DNA of 49,905 nucleotides from a virus, in IMG/VR virus record IMGVR_UViG_3300019828_000298, positions 1-49,905 of that record. The stretch is one strand, 5' to 3'. Shown here piece by piece: positions 18,102-25,841 of the stretch. A program made the translations under genes and the position numbers. A model generated the notes under the pieces. The model was not told where the DNA came from, searched no databases, and saw only the letters and a program-made list of their open reading frames with translations. Each line of letters begins with the position of its first letter. The stretch's first letter is position 1.

Positions 18102-18684
18102 TTCTTCTTCAGATAGTACATATCTGTTATATAAACTCCTTACTGAAACTACAGATGATATTATATCAAGGATACTTCGTCTAGATGCATCTGATCAAGA
18201 CGTAACACAGTATCCTATTGTGTGTAATTGGTTGAAAGAAAATGTTCGTGATTTTGATTTTGATTTTTCAGAGTTTGAAGATCGTGCTAGTGATACCATG
18301 TTAGAAACTATAAGATCAAAATGGTATACTGTTGCATTGTTATCAGAAATGCACGATGTAAACTTAATATGTATAGGTTATAATACATATAATTGGAGTC
18401 CTTCTAATTGGTATTTTAAAAGTTCAGAGTCAACTGAAAATTTTTATAGAAGAGGAAATTTATATTCTAGAGTAGATCATTCCATTCTTAGAGATTACAC
18501 AGATATTCCCATTGAATGGCCGTTAATGAATCGCAAAGATGAACCTATGGGAAGATGGGAAACGTGGGAGTTAATACCGAAAGAGCTTCAAAAGTTAGTT
18601 TCTCACTGTTCATGTGAAAAGTGTGCTAAATGTAAATGTCGGGAATGGTATAATAAAAAGAAAAAGAAGGATTTAGTGCTGTAG
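18079..18684 (+). CDS. PP-loop ATPase-like protein, zero-frame part
   Basis: The start is the ATG at 18079 with GGAGAG just upstream; an earlier in-frame ATG lies deep in the previous gene. The product begins MKIFAATSSSSDSTYLLYKLL, which aligns with the PP-loop protein at 23356 (MKILIPFSGGINSTYSLYRWL). The two glycines of the usual SGGxDS nucleotide-binding loop are serines here (S8-T14). GRWETWELIPKEL near residue 168 also matches the paralogue (GRFEQYEFLPKEL). A Cys cluster (CSCEKCAKCKC) follows. The frame then ends in a Lys run, 201 aa, shorter than the 266-aa paralogue, while the likely rest of the protein lies in the -1 frame. Confidence 0.6.
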   Translation: MKIFAATSSSSDSTYLLYKLLTETTDDIISRILRLDASDQDVTQYPIVCNWLKENVRDFDFDFSEFEDRASDTMLETIRSKWYTVALLSEMHDVNLICIGYNTYNWSPSNWYFKSSESTENFYRRGNLYSRVDHSILRDYTDIPIEWPLMNRKDEPMGRWETWELIPKELQKLVSHCSCEKCAKCKCREWYNKKKKKDLVL

Positions 18685-18848
18685 AACTTGATGATATTAT
18701 TATGAAGGAGGGAAAATATGGGAAATATTATACAAAAGAAAGTATTCCAGACACTAGGCATGATGCTTATGCAGACCAGAAATTTCCAGTATGGAAACCG
18801 AAGTTGTCCAGTTATCAAGCATTACCAACAAAACCTCACAATAGATGA
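18657..18848 (+). pseudogene. -1 frame continuation of the PP-loop gene
   Basis: The frame one base back from the PP-loop gene is open from 18657, just after a TAA at 18654-18656, to a TGA at 18846-18848. After the Lys-coding run it reads GFSAVELDDIIMKEGKYGKY and then YTKESIPDTRHDAYAD. This is protein-like and would bring the gene to about 260 aa, close to its paralogue. The switch must occur in the A-rich run 18655-18670 (AAAAAGAAAAAGAAGG). It may be programmed -1 slippage, an inactivating indel or a sequence error. An independent small gene from the ATG at 18702 is the alternative. Confidence 0.5.
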
Positions 18849-18869
18849 TGAACTACATAAACCAAATCT

Positions 18870-18877
18870 TATAAATA
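18870..18877 (+). promoter_or_regulatory. T4-type late promoter word TATAAATA before gp13
   Basis: Exact TATAAATA 19 nt before the gp13 start, in the short gap after the accessory operon. The purine-rich GGAAAAAGGAT follows as a ribosome site. Confidence 0.75.
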
Positions 18878-18896
18878 TAGGAAAAAGGATACTTCT

Positions 18897-19718
18897 ATGG
18901 CCATACCTATAAGTAAATCAACATTCAAAGATTATTGCCTGCGAGCATTGGGTTCTGGGGTCATTGATATTAACATATCAGACGCTCAGGCAGATGATCG
19001 TATTGATGAAGCTCTTCAGTATTTTGCACAATATCATTATGATGGTATTGAGAAGATGTATCTCAAACATCTAATTACCGCAGCAGATGTTGCAAGGGGA
19101 ACAGCAAATATAACCTCAACGGGAACAGATACGGCAGACATCACTATTACTGATACATTCCTAGAGGGTAGTAATTTTATTCCAATGCCTTCTGCTGTTG
19201 TGTCAGTGATACAGGTCTGGCCGTTCACTGGTACAGGTGGTGGTTCGAACATGTTTGATGTTCGTTATCAGTTGCGCCTTAATGATTTATATGACCTATC
19301 TTCTACTTCTGTCATTCAGTATCAGATGGCAATGGATAACCTTGACCTTCTAGAACATATCCTTGTTGGTGAAACGCCAATTCGATTTAACCAACATCAA
19401 AATCGTCTTTATATTGATGGCGATTGGACAAATGACTTTGTTGCTGGGGAAGATTATATCATTGCAGAATGTTATCGCAAAATAGACCCAGACACATATA
19501 TAGATATCTATGATGACATCTTCCTAAAGAGATATGCAACTGCCCTGATTAAACAGCAATGGGGTGCAAACCTATCCAAGTTCAGTGGTGTTGCGATGCT
19601 TGGTGGTGTTACTATGAATGGTGAGACTATCTATTCACAGGCACAGGAAGAGATTAATAAGTTGGAAGAACAAATTCAGCTTACGTTTGAGTTACCTGTG
19701 AATTATATGATAGGTTAA
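18897..19718 (+). CDS. 13: neck protein gp13-like
   Basis: 273 residues beginning MAIPISKSTFKDYCLRALGS, then DAQADDRIDEALQYFAQYHYDG and, near the end, DDIFLKRYATALIKQQWGANLSKF. These are patterns I associate with gp13 of T4-like phages. In T4, gp13 and gp14 form the neck that closes the filled head and joins it to the tail. Position supports this: gp14 and gp15 follow, in T4 order. The gene has its own late promoter. An inserted GIY-YIG gene now separates it from gp14. Confidence 0.8.
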   Translation: MAIPISKSTFKDYCLRALGSGVIDINISDAQADDRIDEALQYFAQYHYDGIEKMYLKHLITAADVARGTANITSTGTDTADITITDTFLEGSNFIPMPSAVVSVIQVWPFTGTGGGSNMFDVRYQLRLNDLYDLSSTSVIQYQMAMDNLDLLEHILVGETPIRFNQHQNRLYIDGDWTNDFVAGEDYIIAECYRKIDPDTYIDIYDDIFLKRYATALIKQQWGANLSKFSGVAMLGGVTMNGETIYSQAQEEINKLEEQIQLTFELPVNYMIG

Positions 19719-19730
19719 AGGAACTACTTT

Positions 19731-19738
19731 TATAAATA
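19731..19738 (+). promoter_or_regulatory. T4-type late promoter word before a homing endonuclease gene
   Basis: Exact TATAAATA 12 nt after the gp13 stop and 33 nt before the GIY-YIG gene. It gives the inserted gene its own late transcription; the ribosome site TATAGGAGTGAAT follows. Confidence 0.75.
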
Positions 19739-19771
19739 ACTATATGAATTAACTTTCTATAGGAGTGAATA

Positions 19772-20413
19772 ATGGAAAAATATGGTTTTGTTTATATTTG
19801 GAGAGATCGAAAGCATAATAAATATTATATAGGATGTCATTGGGGAACTGAAGATGATGGTTATATTTCATCATGTAAATGGATGAATAGAGCTTATAAA
19901 AGAAGACCGGAAGATTTCAAAAGAAGAATATTGAAAAAAATATATACTTCTAGGGAAGATTTATTAAACGAAGAATATTATTGGTTGCGGTTTATAGATG
20001 ATGGTGAACTTAAAGTAAAATATTATAACACTATAAATAAAAAATTTAATCATTGGTCTGTTTCTGAAAGAGACAGTGTTCGAAAGACTATTAGTGAAAA
20101 AACTAAAGAAGCAATGTGGAGAGATGATGTAAGAACTAACTATATCAAAGGTATGAAAACCAGAGATAATAAAAGCGCAGACCCAGAAGTTAGAAGGAAA
20201 AGGTCTATATCTATGATGGGTAAGAATGTGGGCAAGAAACGCACAGAAGAATCCAAGAGAAAGATGAGTAAAGCAAAGATGGGCACGAAACACACAGAAG
20301 AACACATAAGGAAAAAAATGGTAGGTATTAGCAAACTCTATGGGTGCCCTAGTTGTGATAAAAAAATGAATGTTGGGAACCTCACAAAACATATTAAGAT
20401 TTGCAGAGGATAA
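19772..20413 (+). CDS. GIY-YIG homing endonuclease (Seg-like)
   Basis: 213 residues. The N-terminus GFVYIWRDRKHNKYYIGCHWG carries the G-(I/V)-Y and Y-I-G elements of the GIY-YIG nuclease, with a downstream Arg/Glu-rich helix. The middle holds repeated K-R-T-E-E-S-K-R-K-M-S-K-A-K-M-G units (NUMOD3-like DNA-binding motifs, about residues 130-180). The C-terminus has C-P-x-C-D and H-x-x-x-C (CPSCDKK, HIKICRG), a small zinc-binding module. It is free-standing between gp13 and gp14, with its own late promoter. Such genes spread by cutting related phages that lack them. Confidence 0.85.
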   Translation: MEKYGFVYIWRDRKHNKYYIGCHWGTEDDGYISSCKWMNRAYKRRPEDFKRRILKKIYTSREDLLNEEYYWLRFIDDGELKVKYYNTINKKFNHWSVSERDSVRKTISEKTKEAMWRDDVRTNYIKGMKTRDNKSADPEVRRKRSISMMGKNVGKKRTEESKRKMSKAKMGTKHTEEHIRKKMVGISKLYGCPSCDKKMNVGNLTKHIKICRG

Positions 20414-20416
20414 TTC

Positions 20417-21406
20417 ATGGCTGTAAATAAACATTTTCATACAAGTGGTGTATCTGCGATTGCAACTGAGCAATCTCTATACGCTGACTTAGTTGCAGAA
20501 GCAATTCAGATTCATGGTCATGATGTATATTATCTTGACCGCACACTAGTTGCAGAAGACACCGTACTTGGTGAAGATGCGATATCCAAGTTTAATACAC
20601 AATCCCTTATCGAAATGTATATGGAAGATGCTGGCGGGGGTTATGCTGGAGAACGAGAACTGATGTCTCAGTTCGGTTTGCAGAACCTTAGTGAAGCAAC
20701 CTTTGTTGTAAGTAAGACAAGGTTTCAGGAGAAAACTAAACAGTTACAAATTGAAACAGGAACAGATTCAACATCATCTGGTTCTATTCAATTGGAATCT
20801 GGCACACTCTCAACATCTAAACTAGAGGGTGAGATATTTTATATTATAAACGAAACTGATGCAACTGATGCTGATAGGCCACTGGAGGGTGATGCGATTT
20901 ATCACCCAACACTCAAGAAATTATTTGAAATTAACTTTGTGGATCACGATGATCCTTTCCACCAGCTGGACAATAACCCAGTTTACAAGATGCGCTGTCG
21001 CCTGTTCGATTATGGTTCAGAGTCACTTGATACAGGTATTACAGACATTGACGCAATCGAAGATTCTCTATCTATTGCAAGTTCTGATTATCAGTTGACT
21101 CTTGAACAGGCAACAGGAACTACCATCAATCAAGAGATCAGGATTGATCATGAAACTAGTGAAAGTGGTCTACTGTTGGATGAGACAGATGGTGACAACA
21201 TTATTAATGAAGATGACATAACCCTTGGTGGTGAGAGCATTCTACTTGAAACAGGTAGTGATGAGTATCTTATACAGGAAGACTATATAATAGGTGACGG
21301 AGTTACAGACAAGACAGCTCAAAATGAGTTGTTTGAAACATTGGATGATACTGTACTAGACTTCAGTGAGTCAAATCCATTTGGTGATGCAGGGAGTGCA
21401 GATTAA
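20417..21406 (+). CDS. 14: neck protein gp14-like
   Basis: 329 residues starting MAVNKHFHTSGVSAIATEQS, followed by LVAEAIQIHGHDVYYLDR and EATFVVSKTRFQE. These match my memory of gp14 in marine T4-like phages. The C-terminal ~110 residues are very acidic and repetitive (LLLDETDGDNIINEDDI, YLIQEDYIIGDG), an extension relative to T4 gp14 (256 aa). It is a head-tail connector partner of gp13. It begins four bases after the endonuclease gene, so it now depends on that gene's transcript. Confidence 0.8.
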   Translation: MAVNKHFHTSGVSAIATEQSLYADLVAEAIQIHGHDVYYLDRTLVAEDTVLGEDAISKFNTQSLIEMYMEDAGGGYAGERELMSQFGLQNLSEATFVVSKTRFQEKTKQLQIETGTDSTSSGSIQLESGTLSTSKLEGEIFYIINETDATDADRPLEGDAIYHPTLKKLFEINFVDHDDPFHQLDNNPVYKMRCRLFDYGSESLDTGITDIDAIEDSLSIASSDYQLTLEQATGTTINQEIRIDHETSESGLLLDETDGDNIINEDDITLGGESILLETGSDEYLIQEDYIIGDGVTDKTAQNELFETLDDTVLDFSESNPFGDAGSAD

Positions 21407-21711
21407 TGTTTGACTTGAGTGATATATCAAACCCAACTAAAGAACAACTTGCTAAAGAGATGGAAGGTATTCCACAACATTTTGTTAATTATGTTCATGG
21501 TAAATGTGAGGGTGATTACCACAATAATCCAGAACAACGTAATGCATATATGCGTGAGTATCACAAAGAGTATCGTGAGAACAACGAGACACCAGAACAA
21601 AGAGAAAATCGTAGACAAAACAAAAGTTATCAGACGCTAAAAGACATAAAGAAACATACCATCTACGGAAAGATGAATATAATGCCAGAAGGCGTGAAAG
21701 ATATACTATGA
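21406..21711 (+). CDS. hypothetical protein between gp14 and gp15 (101 aa)
   Basis: The start codon overlaps the gp14 stop by one base (TAATG), so translation is coupled. The product is strongly charged, with a helical Arg/Glu/Tyr-rich centre (NAYMREYHKEYRENNETPEQ) and no cysteines. Similar YxREYxKEYR stretches occur in the N-terminal parts of some phage HNH proteins, but no HNH motif is present. It may be a DNA-binding remnant or a small assembly protein. Confidence 0.55.
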   Translation: MFDLSDISNPTKEQLAKEMEGIPQHFVNYVHGKCEGDYHNNPEQRNAYMREYHKEYRENNETPEQRENRRQNKSYQTLKDIKKHTIYGKMNIMPEGVKDIL

Positions 21712-21730
21712 AGAAAAAGGAGACGGTATA

Positions 21731-22537
21731 ATGTTGGGAACCCAGTTCTACCACGAAACAGTACGCAACGTAGTTGTGGGTTTCGGAACAATTTTTAATA
21801 ATATTCAATTAGTTCGTAAGGACAATGCTGGAAAGGTTCAACAGACTATGAAGGTTCCCTTGGCATATGGTCCAAGGCAGAAGTTTCTTGTTCGTCTTGC
21901 TGATGATGCAGACCTTAGTAAAGCTGCTGCGGTTACTTTACCTCGTATTGGTTTTGAAATCACAGGTCTTACCTACGATCCCGGTAGGAAACTAAACCGT
22001 GTTCAGAAGTTCAAAAAGGTTAAGGGTGACACAACCAAAACACAACAGTTGGACACGCAATATATGCCTGTTCCCTATAATGTTAATTTTCAACTTTATA
22101 TTCTTGCAAAACAGTCAGATGATGCTCTACAAATTGTTGAACAGATTCTACCATACTTTCAACCAGACTACACAATCACGATGAATGATAACGCTGATAT
22201 GGGTGTTAAAAAAGATATCCCTGTTATTCTAAACAGTATTTCTTATGAGGATGATTATCAGGGAGACTTCACTACAAGACGAGCAATCATCTATACTATG
22301 GATTTCACTTGTAAATTTTATCTATATGGCCCGGTTACTTCTAGTAAGGTTATCAAGACGGTACAGGTTGATGCATATACTGATCTGCCCGACAAATCAC
22401 CCACACGACAGCAGAGACTTACAGTTACACCAAACCCAACCAGTGCTGATGCTGATGATGATTTTGGTTTCAATGAGGTGACATCATTCTTTGAAGATGC
22501 AAAAAATTATAACGCAGTGACGGGTGAAGATGAGTGA
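21731..22537 (+). CDS. 15: tail completion/sheath stabiliser gp15-like
   Basis: 268 residues starting MLGTQFYHETVRNVVVGFGT, with FNNIQLVRKD, KVPLAYGPRQKFLVRL and LPRIGFEITGLTYDPGRKLN, the typical gp15 pattern. In T4, gp15 caps the end of the sheath and tube and binds gp13/gp14 at the neck. It ends in an acidic tail (VTGEDE). It has the ribosome site AAGGAGACGG and lies directly before a 2OG-oxygenase-like gene that overlaps its last codons. Confidence 0.85.
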   Translation: MLGTQFYHETVRNVVVGFGTIFNNIQLVRKDNAGKVQQTMKVPLAYGPRQKFLVRLADDADLSKAAAVTLPRIGFEITGLTYDPGRKLNRVQKFKKVKGDTTKTQQLDTQYMPVPYNVNFQLYILAKQSDDALQIVEQILPYFQPDYTITMNDNADMGVKKDIPVILNSISYEDDYQGDFTTRRAIIYTMDFTCKFYLYGPVTSSKVIKTVQVDAYTDLPDKSPTRQQRLTVTPNPTSADADDDFGFNEVTSFFEDAKNYNAVTGEDE

Positions 22538-23354
22538 TAACATGTTTCATTATGCAGATGTTCCTTTATCAGTAATTGATAATCTAATAAATTTAGAAGA
22601 AGAACTACAAGTTTTAGAACGAGCTCGAAAATTTAGACTAGAAATCGATCCAAATTATTTGGGATATAGAAAAATATCTGATAGTGGGTTGCCAATAGAT
22701 GAGATGAGTGATTCTCTACAGGGTCACACTAATTTAGAAATTTTCACTGAAGATGAAAAGGCTAATTCGGTCAAACTTTTTAATGAAATTCTAAAACCAA
22801 TTGTTGGGTATGAACCAAATACTCAAGGTAGGTATGGATATTACAAAGAAGCAATTCATATACATAATGATGGTGAAAATTATTTAGGTGATGATTGGAA
22901 ATCGCACAACAGAACAGGACAAAAACCTCGGCCTGCAAACACAACAGTATTCTTTCCACTAAGATGTTACAAAGAAGATGGGAGTGTGGGAACAACTGAG
23001 ACTGTATACTTTGACCAAAAAACTCCTTGGTCTGCAAAATCTGGAATTGATATTGAGAGTGACGATCAAAAGTTCTATAGAGATCATGGTCCAAAGGGAT
23101 GGCAATTGGATCATGATTATAGTGATTTAGTAGGATACACTAACAAACCCTTTGATTCAGATGTTTGGGTAGAACACCTGCAACAGCACCCAATTGAGAT
23201 GTTACATGGATTTAGTTTTGCAGCATCCATTCCTTGGAATATTGGTCAAGTTGTTATGTTTGAGACTTCAAGAATTCATTGTAGTTCTTATATGGAAGAT
23301 TGTTTTGGTAAAGACTGTTTTCTTGTAAAGGTCAACACAAATTTATGGGATTAG
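22524..23354 (+). CDS. 2OG-Fe(II) oxygenase-like protein
   Basis: The start is the GTG at 22524, or the ATG two codons later; both overlap the end of gp15. In the 276-aa product, HIHNDGEN (near residue 113) offers an H-x-D pair, and VVMFETSRIHCSSY (near 250) offers the distal His, the arrangement of cupin-fold 2-oxoglutarate/iron oxygenases. A clear 2OG-binding Arg was not fixed, so the family call is moderate. It heads the second accessory set, inserted between gp15 and gp16, and is followed two bases later by a PP-loop gene. Confidence 0.5.
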   Translation: MKMSDNMFHYADVPLSVIDNLINLEEELQVLERARKFRLEIDPNYLGYRKISDSGLPIDEMSDSLQGHTNLEIFTEDEKANSVKLFNEILKPIVGYEPNTQGRYGYYKEAIHIHNDGENYLGDDWKSHNRTGQKPRPANTTVFFPLRCYKEDGSVGTTETVYFDQKTPWSAKSGIDIESDDQKFYRDHGPKGWQLDHDYSDLVGYTNKPFDSDVWVEHLQQHPIEMLHGFSFAASIPWNIGQVVMFETSRIHCSSYMEDCFGKDCFLVKVNTNLWD

Positions 23355-23355
23355 T

Positions 23356-24156
23356 GTGAAAATACTTATACCATTCTCTGGCGGTATAAATTCAACATAT
23401 TCACTTTATCGTTGGTTGACTGAGACTAATGCTGATATTTTTGTTCGATATGGATTTGATCATTTTGAAAATGATGACTACCGTTCAGAAGAACTTGAAA
23501 GAGTTCAAAATTTATCACACTTCCTTAAAAAAGAATATCGTGATTTTGATTTAGAACTGGGTGAGTTTCCTAAACAATATGTAAAGGAACAGATTCCGAT
23601 CTGGCCGGGATTTAAAAAAGGAAAATATGATATCGGTGCTCTTAGACCACGTTATGCTGGATATATCAATTGGTGTTTTGAAACAGGAGCAGATGGAATA
23701 TCCATAGGAATATGTTTAGAAAATACAGCAACTCAGGGTTATGAAGTAAGTCGCCGTGAATCTGGTATTGAAAATATTGGTGTTGATATATATTTGGGTG
23801 GTGTGAGAGAGTTGGTTCCAGTGGCCACTGGAGATGATTTTAACTATAATGAGGTCGCAAAACATATGATGGGTAGGTTTGAACAGTATGAGTTCTTACC
23901 AAAAGAGTTGCGAGATTTGTGTATTAGATATAATTCAGAGAGTCGTAATGGACGTGAAGTTGCATACTGGCGAACATATCAAAAATTTATCAGTGAGGGT
24001 AAAACAGGAAGAGACTTTGATTTGTATTGTGCTAAACACGGTAGTTATGGTCCTTGGAGACATGAAGCTGACCCAGAAACGTACATGTATAGGGGTCGAA
24101 ATGAGGATGGAAAATTGCCTTACTTAATTTATATGGGAGATAATTATGGTAGATGA
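23356..24156 (+). CDS. PP-loop ATPase-like protein
   Basis: A GTG start directly follows the previous stop. The product begins MKILIPFSGGINSTYSLYRWL. SGGINST (residues 8-14) is the pyrophosphatase loop of N-type ATPases such as QueC, asparagine synthase and tRNA thiolases, with Asn in place of the usual Asp. TGADGISIGICLENTA follows as a second nucleotide-contact region. These enzymes adenylate a carbonyl or carboxyl group and then add a nucleophile. It is the paralogue of the gene at 18079 but lacks that protein's Cys cluster. The substrate is unknown. Confidence 0.65.
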   Translation: MKILIPFSGGINSTYSLYRWLTETNADIFVRYGFDHFENDDYRSEELERVQNLSHFLKKEYRDFDLELGEFPKQYVKEQIPIWPGFKKGKYDIGALRPRYAGYINWCFETGADGISIGICLENTATQGYEVSRRESGIENIGVDIYLGGVRELVPVATGDDFNYNEVAKHMMGRFEQYEFLPKELRDLCIRYNSESRNGREVAYWRTYQKFISEGKTGRDFDLYCAKHGSYGPWRHEADPETYMYRGRNEDGKLPYLIYMGDNYGR

Positions 24157-24577
24157 AATTGACAAAGCGCTTGGAGTGGTTGGGGATATTATTCCTCCAG
24201 AAGCATCTTTGAACCCAAACGCCAAAATGTCTGATGTTTCTCGTTATCCAACAGAGATAGAGGGTGGCGAAGATATTGATGAGGACTATAAGTATCAAAG
24301 GGAGAACTTCTATCGCTTGGTTGAACAAGGTTCAGCTGCAATTGAGGGCATCCTTGAACTTGCGAAAGAGGGTGAGCATCCAAGGGCATATGAGGTTGCT
24401 GGTCAATTAATCAAGAATGTCGCAGAGGTAACTGAGAAACTAGGTGACCTGCAAGAGAAAATGAAAAAACTCAAAGAGGTTCCCAATAACGCACCGAAGA
24501 GTGTTACGAATGCATTGTTCGTCGGTAGTACTGCTGAGTTACAAAAAATGTTGAAAGGTAAAAGTGAAAATGAATGA
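24146..24577 (+). CDS. 16: small terminase subunit gp16-like
   Basis: 143 residues, overlapping the previous gene by 11 nt. After an acidic N-terminus come NFYRLVEQGSAAIEGILELAKEGEHPRAYEV and GQLIKNVAEVTEKLGDLQEKMKKLKE, a long helical hairpin, then NAPKSVTNALFVGSTAELQKML. This is the gp16 pattern of T4-like phages. gp16 forms a ring that regulates the gp17 packaging motor. In T4 the gp17 gene follows directly; here two accessory genes and an HNH gene intervene. Its last codons are copied at the end of the following ligase gene. Confidence 0.85.
   Translation: MVDEIDKALGVVGDIIPPEASLNPNAKMSDVSRYPTEIEGGEDIDEDYKYQRENFYRLVEQGSAAIEGILELAKEGEHPRAYEVAGQLIKNVAEVTEKLGDLQEKMKKLKEVPNNAPKSVTNALFVGSTAELQKMLKGKSENE
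24541..24567 (+). repeat. 27-bp direct repeat, copy 1 (3' end of gp16)
   Basis: ATGTTGAAAGGTAAAAGTGA (24548-24567) recurs exactly at 25818-25837. The seven bases before it match at six positions. The repeat encodes MLKGKSE in the same frame in both genes and contains an AAAGG ribosome site followed by a GTG start for the next gene. Confidence 0.9.
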
Positions 24578-25841
24578 TGTTTCATCAATACAGAATGCTT
24601 TAAAAAATGTTGTTAAAAATAATCCAAATCATATTGCAGTAAAAGAACTAAACACAGGAAGAGAAATCACATATCTTTCTCTGTATGAAAAGTCGGAGAT
24701 GAGGTCTGAGAACATTGATGATACACCATATGGTATAATATGTTTACCTGATGGTATTGATTGTGCTATTGAATTTTTAGCTCACGCCTTTATTAAAAAA
24801 CCTTTTCTAGCTCGCCATCCTTCCGCATCAAAATATGAATCATCGTTACAAGATAAATTTTTAAAAGAAAATTTCCATCCCATTCCTGATGGTTTTCAAA
24901 TAAAAGTAAGTAGTGGAACAACGAATAAAGCTAAGTTCTTTTTTGTCAAACAATCTCATAGAGTTTTCTATGCACGTCAACTTGCTGAGCGTCTTAAAAT
25001 AATTCCAAATGATACTGTTTTTTGTCCAGTGCATACGACATATGCCATTGGTGACATAACCATGATAATGACACTTATCTCTGGTGCTACTTTTTATTGT
25101 AACAATGATTTGCAACGGGTGAACAAAAAAATAGAGGAATATATTTTAGACATCAGTCAATACCAACCAAGTGTTGTTGTATCTTCACCCCTTACAATAT
25201 CTGAGATAGCTAAAGTTAATAATATAAAACTGAGTCCTAGAGTATGGAGTACTGCTGGAGCACCACTAAATTACGAAGATGCCTTAAAAATAGAGAATCA
25301 AATATCTGGTGTGGTATTGAACAGGTATGGAATAGCTGAGGGATTTATGGCTCATATGTGTAGTATTGATGATACGCAAGACAAAAGATTTTTAACTATT
25401 GGTAAAATAGAAACGGATAAGATAAGGCTTGGTGAAAATGGAGAGGTATTGATATCCAGAGATTTTTTGCACGATTTCATGCCAACTAAATTTAATGGTG
25501 ATTGGTATAATATAGGTGACTTTGGTAGAATCGATGAAGACGGGTATTTAGTTTTAACAGGCAGAAAAAAACTTCTTATATCTCTTGGTGGTCGAGATAT
25601 AAATCCTTTAGAAGTTGAGTCTCTTTGTTCTGGCAAATCATGTCTTATAGGAATTGATGGGGTTCTATATTTATGTGTTGAGGATGATATCGATCCCAGA
25701 AATTATATAGAGGAAACTTTGAAGATACGCATAAACCATTTATGGCAAGGAAAAATACCAGAGATGTCATTGGGTAAGATTGATAGAATTAAGATGACAG
25801 AAATAATAAAACAAGAAATGTTGAAAGGTAAAAGTGAGTAA
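24564..25841 (+). CDS. ANL-superfamily adenylating ligase (acyl-CoA/amino-acid ligase-like)
   Basis: A GTG start at 24564 lies inside the repeat, in an AAAGG context. In the 425-aa product, SSGTTNKAK (116-124) is the ATP-binding P-loop. YGIAEG (255-260) is the A5 motif. WYNIGDFGRIDEDGYLVLTGR (314-334) is the A7-A8 core. GKIDR (404-408) carries the catalytic Lys (K405). All motifs needed to make an acyl- or aminoacyl-adenylate are present, although the protein is shorter than the usual ~500-550 aa. No carrier-protein domain is fused. It sits between gp16 and an asparagine-synthase-like gene. The acid it activates is unknown. Confidence 0.8.
   Translation: MKMNDVSSIQNALKNVVKNNPNHIAVKELNTGREITYLSLYEKSEMRSENIDDTPYGIICLPDGIDCAIEFLAHAFIKKPFLARHPSASKYESSLQDKFLKENFHPIPDGFQIKVSSGTTNKAKFFFVKQSHRVFYARQLAERLKIIPNDTVFCPVHTTYAIGDITMIMTLISGATFYCNNDLQRVNKKIEEYILDISQYQPSVVVSSPLTISEIAKVNNIKLSPRVWSTAGAPLNYEDALKIENQISGVVLNRYGIAEGFMAHMCSIDDTQDKRFLTIGKIETDKIRLGENGEVLISRDFLHDFMPTKFNGDWYNIGDFGRIDEDGYLVLTGRKKLLISLGGRDINPLEVESLCSGKSCLIGIDGVLYLCVEDDIDPRNYIEETLKIRINHLWQGKIPEMSLGKIDRIKMTEIIKQEMLKGKSE
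25811..25837 (+). repeat. 27-bp direct repeat, copy 2 (3' end of the ligase gene)
   Basis: This copy differs from 24541-24567 at one position and lies 1270 bp downstream. It forms the last codons of the ligase gene and the start region (GTG at 25834) of the next gene, so the ligase gene is bracketed by the two copies. Confidence 0.9.

Noticed and set aside
18718-18912. A 64-codon frame with a strong AAGGAGGG ribosome-like site before it
   Set aside because: It overlaps both the more protein-like -1 continuation of the PP-loop gene and the gp13 start. Its translation shows no clear pattern, and the AAGGAGGG falls inside the other frame's codons.
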